DNA of 64,000 nt. Origin: Aquimonas voraii. GTDB taxonomy: Bacteria; Pseudomonadota; Gammaproteobacteria; Xanthomonadales; Xanthomonadaceae. Positions 59,423 to 64,000 of this stretch are shown in pieces; position 1 is the first letter of the stretch, and the number at the start of each line of letters is the position of its first letter. The notes under the pieces were generated by a model, which was not told the DNA's origin, ran no database searches, and saw only the letters and a list, made by a program, of their open reading frames with translations. The translations under genes and the position numbers were made by a program. The DNA is taken from NCBI RefSeq assembly GCF_900101825.1, contig NZ_FNAG01000001.1, forward strand, positions 806,001 to 870,000. Direction: 5' to 3'.

Positions 59423-60376
59423 TCAGCGAGGTTCGAGCAGCGCCGCCAGCACGGCCATGCGTACCGCGACGCCATTGCTGACCTGTTCGAGGATCACCGA
59501 CTGTGGTCCATCGGCGACTTCATCGGTGATCTCGACGCCGCGGTTCATCGGGCCCGGGTGGGTGACGATCGCTTCAGGCGCGGCCCGCCGCAGGCGGCGT
59601 ATATCAAGGCCGTAGTCGCGGTGGTAGTCGGCCAGCGAGCTGACCAGGCCTTCCTCCATGCGCTCACGCTGGAGCCGCAGCATCATCACCACGTCCACGC
59701 CCTCGATCGCCTCATCCAGGTGGTCGAAGAGACGGCAGCCCTCCAGCGTGCCGTCGACCGGCAGCAGCGACGCCGGGCCGCAAACGCGGACTTCGCCGGC
59801 GCCCAGGGCGCGCAGGGCGTGCAGATCGGAGCGTGCCACCCGCGAGTGCAGGATGTCGCCGACCAGCAGGAACCTGAGCCGCGAAAAATCGTGGCCCTTG
59901 AGCTGACGCACGGTGAGCATGTCGAGCAGGCCCTGGGTGGGGTGGGCAGCGCGGCCGTCGCCAGCGTTGATCAGGTGTACGTGCGGCTGCGCCGCTTGGG
60001 CAAGCTCAGCGAGCGCGCCGGATTCGGCGATGCGGATCACGAAGGCATCCGCACCCATGGCTTCGAGGTTGCGGAACGTATCGAGCAGGGTTTCGCCCTT
60101 GCGCGAGGACGAGTGGGCCACATCGAAGTTCAGCACCTCGGCGCCCAGCCTGCGCGCCGCCAGCTGGAACGAGCTGCGCGTGCGGGTGGAGGGCTCGAAG
60201 AACAGGTTCACCACGGTCTGTCCGGCCAGTGGGGCGAGCGCGGCGCGACCATCCAACGCCTGTGGTCGCAGCGCCTGCGCGCGATCCAGCAGCGCCTCGA
60301 TCTCGATCCGGGTCAGGCCTTCGAGGCTGAGCAGGTGGCGCAGGCGGCCGTCGGGGTGGTGCTGGAGGCGTGTCAT
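59423..60376 (-). CDS. pyrB: Aspartate carbamoyltransferase catalytic subunit
   Basis: A 317-residue enzyme for the committed step of pyrimidine synthesis. The carbamoyl-phosphate signature is FFEPSTRTRSSFQLAARRLG. Also present are a DGRAAHPTQGLLDMLT loop and HPGPMNRGVEI near the C-terminus. No pyrI regulatory chain or pyrC lies adjacent. It is 24 bases downstream of ruvX, the end of a run from gshB to pyrB on the minus strand that matches the Pseudomonas order, except for a missing pyrR. Confidence 0.95.
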   Translation of the reverse strand: MTRLQHHPDGRLRHLLSLEGLTRIEIEALLDRAQALRPQALDGRAALAPLAGQTVVNLFFEPSTRTRSSFQLAARRLGAEVLNFDVAHSSSRKGETLLDTFRNLEAMGADAFVIRIAESGALAELAQAAQPHVHLINAGDGRAAHPTQGLLDMLTVRQLKGHDFSRLRFLLVGDILHSRVARSDLHALRALGAGEVRVCGPASLLPVDGTLEGCRLFDHLDEAIEGVDVVMMLRLQRERMEEGLVSSLADYHRDYGLDIRRLRRAAPEAIVTHPGPMNRGVEITDEVADGPQSVILEQVSNGVAVRMAVLAALLEPR

Positions 60377-60400
60377 GTTCGCGTGGCGATGGACAAAGGG

Positions 60401-60847
60401 TCAGTCATGCTGGCCAAGCCAGCGTTCGAGGATGATCTGTGCGGCGAGAGCATCCAGTAGTTCGGCGTGCGAGCGCTTGGCTCGTCCCTCGCTGCGGGCC
60501 TGAGCGAAGCGGCGATCGGCCTCGCGCGAGCTGGAGCGCTCGTCGACCAGTTCGACCGGCAGGCGATAGCGCTGTTCGAGCGCGCGCGCGAAGCGCCGCG
60601 CGCGCTGGGTGGCCGGCTGCACTTCGCCCTCCAGGGTGAGCGGTTCGCCCACGATCAGACGCTGCGGCGACCACTCGCGCAGCAAACGGTCGCAGTGCGA
60701 CCAATCTGGCTGGCCCTCATTGACGGCCAGCACGGCGAGTGCGCGGGCACTCATCGACAGGGTGTTGCCGACCGCGACGCCGGTGCGGCGCGCGCCGACA
60801 TCGAAGCCCAGCACGCAGACCGGCGCGGGCGTGCCGCCAGTGCTCAT
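60401..60847 (-). CDS. ruvX: Putative pre-16S rRNA nuclease / Holliday-junction resolvase RuvX
   Basis: A 148-residue RNase H-fold protein (YqgF). The catalytic Asp16 lies in LGFDVGARRTGVAVGN, with further acidic residues in VGEPLTLEGE and VDERSSSREADRR. The family processes the 5' end of 16S rRNA and may resolve junctions. The ATG overlaps the yqgE stop by 4 bases. Upstream in-frame sequence lies inside yqgE and is not coding for this protein. Confidence 0.93.
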   Translation of the reverse strand: MSTGGTPAPVCVLGFDVGARRTGVAVGNTLSMSARALAVLAVNEGQPDWSHCDRLLREWSPQRLIVGEPLTLEGEVQPATQRARRFARALEQRYRLPVELVDERSSSREADRRFAQARSEGRAKRSHAELLDALAAQIILERWLGQHD

Positions 60848-61413
60848 GCGTGGCCCGAGTAGTCGGTCAGCAGGCGCAGATCGACACCCAGCAGAGCTGC
60901 CGCTCGGTTCCAACGCCGCTCCAGAGGAAGGTCGAACAGGATCGACTCGTCGGCGGGAGCGGTCAGCCAGGCGTTGGCAGCAAGTTCTTCCTCCAGCTGC
61001 CCGGGGCCCCAGCCGGCACAGCCGAGCGCAAGCAGCGCCTTGGCCGGCCCCTGACCCGCGGCCATGGCGGCCAGGACGTCGCGTGAAGTGGTCAAGCGGA
61101 CCTGATCGGACACGCGGAAGCTGGAGTCCCACTCGCGGCCGTCCTCCAGATGCAGCACGAAGCCGCGCTCGGGATGCACCGGGCCACCGCTCAGCACTTC
61201 GCGTGCGCCGAGCTGGCCGGTGCGATCGTCCAGCCCGAGCTGCGACAGCACCTCGGCCATGTGGTAATCGGAGGCGCGGTTCAGGGTGACCCCCATCGCG
61301 CCCTCCTCGTCGTGCCGGCAGATCAGGGTGACCGTGCGCGCGAAGTTCGGGTCGTCCAGCCGGGGCAGGGCGATCAGCAGCTGGTTGCTGAGGGAGCTGG
61401 GGGACAAAGGCAT
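60844..61413 (-). CDS. yqgE: YqgE/AlgH family protein
   Basis: A 189-residue protein of the UPF0301 family (YqgE/AlgH). Motifs LLIALPRLDDPNFARTVTLI at the N-terminus and GCAGWGPGQLEEELAANAW in the middle are conserved. The biochemical role is not firmly known. It overlaps ruvX by 4 bases and follows tonB on the same strand. Confidence 0.93.
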   Translation of the reverse strand: MPLSPSSLSNQLLIALPRLDDPNFARTVTLICRHDEEGAMGVTLNRASDYHMAEVLSQLGLDDRTGQLGAREVLSGGPVHPERGFVLHLEDGREWDSSFRVSDQVRLTTSRDVLAAMAAGQGPAKALLALGCAGWGPGQLEEELAANAWLTAPADESILFDLPLERRWNRAAALLGVDLRLLTDYSGHA

Positions 61414-61473
61414 ATGTGCAATTCTAGCAGGGCGCCTCGTCCGCCCCGCGCGATGGCGACCCGGCCAGCGGTT

Positions 61474-62352
61474 TCAGCGGTTGCGCAGTACGTTCCCGGG
61501 CTGGAACTCCCAGGTGCGGGTGATGTGCAGGATCTCGATATCCTCCTTGGTCTCCGGCAGCGGCGGGTAGGGCTCGCCCAGGCGGACGATGCGCAGTGCG
61601 GCTTCGTCCAGCACCGGGTAGCCGCTGGAGCGGATAATGTCGATGCGCTCGATACTGCCGTCCCGGCGCACGGCCACGGTCATCAGGAGCTGGCCGAACA
61701 GGTTGCGTCTGCGTGCCTCGTCCGGGTAGTTGAGGTTGCCGATGCGTTCGACCCGCTGCACCCAGGCCCGCATATAGGCGGCGAATTCGTACTCGGCGGT
61801 GTTGGCCGAGATGAATTTGCGTCTCGGCCGCTTTGCGTACGACTGGCTGTCGCGCTCAATCTCCGCGGCGAGCCGGGCCATCTCCATGCTCTGCTCCAGC
61901 AGGTGTCGAGCGCTGGGCAGGGGCGTGTCCGGCGTCGGTGCGCGGTCGGCATCGGGCGCCTGTCGATCCGACGGCGCTTGCGTGCTGACGACCTGCTGGG
62001 TGCGTTCGGGCTGGGGCGGCGGCGCGGCCGGGCTGGCGGCCACCGGGGCCAGACCGGGCTGTGACTTCGGTACCGGCGAAGACACGGGTTCGCTCGGCCG
62101 TTCGGCCTTGTCGGATTCACCGCCGCCCTGCTGGCTGCTCTGTGCCAGGAAGTCTGGATTCTCGGGGCGCTGCTCGCTGCGGGTCTGGGTGAGGATCACG
62201 TCCAGCGTCGGTCGCAGCGGGGCCGGGTTGTCCACAGTGAACCCGATGCCCAGCGCCAGCACGGCGTGGGCGATCAGGGAAAACACCAGGGTCGCGCCCA
62301 AACGGTCGCCGTCACCGACCGTGACGGCCTGGTCCTTGTCTGCTTCCGTCAC
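61474..62352 (-). CDS. tonB: TonB-family energy-transducer protein next to gshB
   Basis: A 292-residue protein with one N-terminal membrane segment (about 28-45; TLVFSLIAHAVLALGIGF), a Pro/Gln/Ser-rich periplasmic spacer (about 50-150) and a C-terminal TonB domain (about 195-290; YPDEARRRNLFGQLLMTVAV, RSSGYPVLDEAALRIV). In Pseudomonas aeruginosa the gene in this position, tonB3, is required for twitching motility. The same order, gshB-tonB-yqgE-ruvX, supports a similar role here. No iron-regulation (Fur) site is seen. It overlaps gshB by 4 bases. Confidence 0.85.
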   Translation of the reverse strand: MTEADKDQAVTVGDGDRLGATLVFSLIAHAVLALGIGFTVDNPAPLRPTLDVILTQTRSEQRPENPDFLAQSSQQGGGESDKAERPSEPVSSPVPKSQPGLAPVAASPAAPPPQPERTQQVVSTQAPSDRQAPDADRAPTPDTPLPSARHLLEQSMEMARLAAEIERDSQSYAKRPRRKFISANTAEYEFAAYMRAWVQRVERIGNLNYPDEARRRNLFGQLLMTVAVRRDGSIERIDIIRSSGYPVLDEAALRIVRLGEPYPPLPETKEDIEILHITRTWEFQPGNVLRNR

Positions 62353-63290
62353 CGCAGGCGGGCCTCGATGGCGTCGAACAGCAGGCCGGCGATGTTGATG
62401 CCGAACTGGGCGTCCAGCTCGCGGATGCAGGTCGGGCTGGTGACGTTGACCTCGGTCAGCCAGTCGCCGATGACATCGAGGCCGACGAACAACATGCCGC
62501 GACGCTTGAGTTCGGGGCCAACCTGGGCGGCGATCCAGCGGTCGCGTTCGGTCAGTGGTCGGCCCTCGCCACGTCCGCCTGCCGCGAGGTTTCCGCGGAA
62601 GTCGTCGGCGGCCGGAATCCGCGCCAGCGCATAGGGCACCGGCTCACCGTCGACCAAGAGGATGCGCTTGTCGCCCTGGCGGATCTCGGGCAGGTAGCGC
62701 TGGGCCAGCGCCAGCTGGCTGCCGCCCTGGGTGAGGGTCTCGAGGATGACTTTGAGATTGTCATCGCCGGCGCGGGCGCGAAAGATCGAGCGGCCACCCA
62801 TGCCGTCCAGCGGCTTCAGGACGCAGTCGCGCTCGCTCTCGATGAAGTCGCGCAGGTGGACAGGATCGCGGGAGACCCGTGAGGCCGGAATGCACTGCGG
62901 GAAGTGCAGGGCAAACAGCTTCTCGTTCATGTCCCGCAGTCCCTGCGGGTCGTTGACCACCAGCGCACCCTGCGCCTGCGCCAGGGTCAGAACCTGGGTG
63001 TCGTAGAGGTATTGGCTGTCGAACGGTGGGTCGCGACGCATCAGGATGGCATGCATCTCTGCCAAAGGCCGCCAGCGCGCCTCTCCCCGCTCGAACCAGC
63101 GGGTGGGATCGTCGAACACCTGCAGCGGCGCCAGCCGCCCCTGCGCTCGTCCGTTCTCGATCGCGAGGTCGCCGCTGGTGGCGTAATGCAGATGATGGCC
63201 GCGGCGCTGGGCTTCGAGCAGCATGGCGAAGCTCGAGTCCTTCTTGATGCGGATCCCCTCGATGGGATCCATGACGACGGCGATGTCCAT
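62349..63290 (-). CDS. gshB: Glutathione synthetase
   Basis: A 313-residue ATP-grasp enzyme that adds Gly to gamma-glutamylcysteine. The N-terminal MDIAVVMDPIEGIRIKKDSS and the ATP-grasp region VLKPLDGMGGRSIFRA are diagnostic, as is the C-terminal NVTSPTCIRELDAQFG. An AAGGA site precedes the ATG at 63290. It is the first gene of gshB-tonB-yqgE-ruvX-pyrB and divergent from pilG. Confidence 0.95.
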   Translation of the reverse strand: MDIAVVMDPIEGIRIKKDSSFAMLLEAQRRGHHLHYATSGDLAIENGRAQGRLAPLQVFDDPTRWFERGEARWRPLAEMHAILMRRDPPFDSQYLYDTQVLTLAQAQGALVVNDPQGLRDMNEKLFALHFPQCIPASRVSRDPVHLRDFIESERDCVLKPLDGMGGRSIFRARAGDDNLKVILETLTQGGSQLALAQRYLPEIRQGDKRILLVDGEPVPYALARIPAADDFRGNLAAGGRGEGRPLTERDRWIAAQVGPELKRRGMLFVGLDVIGDWLTEVNVTSPTCIRELDAQFGINIAGLLFDAIEARLR

Positions 63291-63712
63291 GTCCTTGGGG
63301 GAACTCCAGTCGAGGCGTCGAAGCCGGGCTTGAAAGGCCTGCCCGGGCGCTGAGGGTCGGAAGCCTGGTGGCAGGGGGCTTTCACGCTGACACTGCGGGT
63401 CACGCTCCCTGCTGCCAAAACGTGGGCTGCTCGACGCTTTTCAACGGCATCATGCGAAGCCGGTGCACAAGCCGCCGGAGCCACGTGAACGCTGGCTATA
63501 CTAGCAGCCACTCGATCCTGCCCAGCGGGCTCGGGTGGCCGCCGAAGGACGCCGATGACGGGCCCGCGCGGCGGTGGATGGGTAGACAGGCGGCTGCAGG
63601 GGAGCGCGCTCGTGCCTGGTAGCAGGCTTTGCTTGACAGTTCCGGCAACGGCTGGGATATAGCTTCGGATCGCGCGGCCCTCGTGTAGGCCAGCGCCCTG
63701 TGGGGAATGCGA
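63291..63712. other. Divergent gshB/pilG regulatory region
   Basis: About 422 bases with no recognised gene. On the pilG side there is a consensus -35 with a candidate -10 (see the promoter entry), plus an isolated TATACT at 63497-63502 that could be a second start. No repeat of the two families is present. Confidence 0.4.
63633..63661 (+). promoter_or_regulatory. Candidate pilG promoter
   Basis: A perfect TTGACA at 63633-63638 is followed after 17 bases by GATATA (63656-63661), or after 19 bases by TATAGC. This is the best sigma-70-type pair seen in the window. It would give a pilG leader of about 45 bases. Confidence 0.5.
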
Positions 63713-64000
63713 ATGGAAGAGAACCAAGGTACGGCCAGCCTGGAAGGCCTGAAGGTGATGGTCATCGACGACTCGAAGACCATCCGCCGGACGGCCGAGA
63801 CGCTCCTCAAGAAGGAGGGCTGCGATGTGGTCACCGCCACGGATGGTTTTGAAGCGCTGGCCAAGATCGCCGACCACCACCCGCAGGTGATTTTCGTCGA
63901 CATCATGATGCCGCGACTGGACGGCTATCAGACCTGCGCCCTCATCAAGAACAACCAGGTGTTCCGCTCGACGCCGGTCATCATGCTGTCCTCTAAGGAC
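63713..64000 (+). CDS. pilG: Twitching-motility response regulator PilG (truncated by window edge)
   Basis: 96 codons are seen and the frame is still open at the edge. The receiver domain has Asp19/Asp20 in VMVIDDSKTIRR, phospho-site Asp63 in IFVDIMMPRLDGYQ and the start of MLSSKD. It is almost the same as Pseudomonas PilG over this stretch. PilG and PilH relay signals from the Chp/Pil chemosensory system to type IV pilus extension. An ATG six bases earlier (63707) is too close to the GGGG site, so 63713 is preferred. The rest of the operon lies outside. Confidence 0.92.
   Translation, partial: MEENQGTASLEGLKVMVIDDSKTIRRTAETLLKKEGCDVVTATDGFEALAKIADHHPQVIFVDIMMPRLDGYQTCALIKNNQVFRSTPVIMLSSKD

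Overview
The window is a 64 kb piece of a GC-rich bacterial chromosome, almost fully coding, with no phage, transposase, rRNA or CRISPR. Gene content and order point to a gammaproteobacterium of the Lysobacterales/Xanthomonadales. The signs are map-glnD-dapD-(ArsC-like)-dapE divergent from rpsB-tsf, a TrpR-like regulator heading hisGDCBHAFI, fused cysNC, and gshB next to pilG. The spacers also hold short GGGATTC/GGGATTG heptad arrays, which I associate with this group from memory. The species cannot be named from the sequence.

Layout. 1-2.7 kb: the start of a proline-rich membrane protein, an exported SGNH hydrolase and a GNAT acetyltransferase. 3-9.8 kb: a LOG-family enzyme, then the 2-oxoglutarate dehydrogenase operon sucA-sucB-lpdA (minus strand). 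10-13.7 kb: part of the leucine/isovalerate catabolic route (thiolase, liuB, liuC). 13.8-16.9 kb: acetyltransferase-minC-minD-minE-HExxH protein. 17-19 kb: rpsB-tsf, with hairpins after each gene. 19.2-25.2 kb: map-glnD-dapD-ArsC/Spx-like-dapE. 25.2-28.3 kb: a conserved hypothetical and a penicillin-acylase-type hydrolase. 28.5-36.2 kb: a complete histidine operon with overlapping genes. 36.4-41.5 kb: a 2OG-Fe dioxygenase, a beta-barrel protein, a tiny membrane protein, and the sulfate-activation genes cysD-cysNC. 41.6 kb: tRNA-Leu(UAA). 42-50.8 kb: an FMN glutamate-synthase-like protein, an adenylate cyclase-FHA signalling protein, a NavAb-like sodium channel overlapping a flavoprotein, a beta-CASP nuclease, and an M13 peptidase homologue that has lost its zinc site. 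50.9-56.4 kb: a DesK-type two-component pair, an EamA transporter, a VOC protein and parE. 56.6-64 kb: a secreted M36 metallopeptidase, then pyrB, ruvX, yqgE, tonB and gshB, divergent from pilG, which the window edge cuts.

Most genes are housekeeping: TCA cycle, division-site selection, translation, nitrogen sensing, lysine, histidine, pyrimidine and glutathione synthesis. The unusual material lies between genes and in a few accessory genes. Five intergenic gaps between co-directional genes are largely or almost wholly filled by an element made of two inverted arrays of about four to five heptads (one left arm has a second array) around an unrelated centre. The two arms of one element share the same private base changes. 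A second family pairs GC-rich palindromes, at 38.5 and 41.8 kb.
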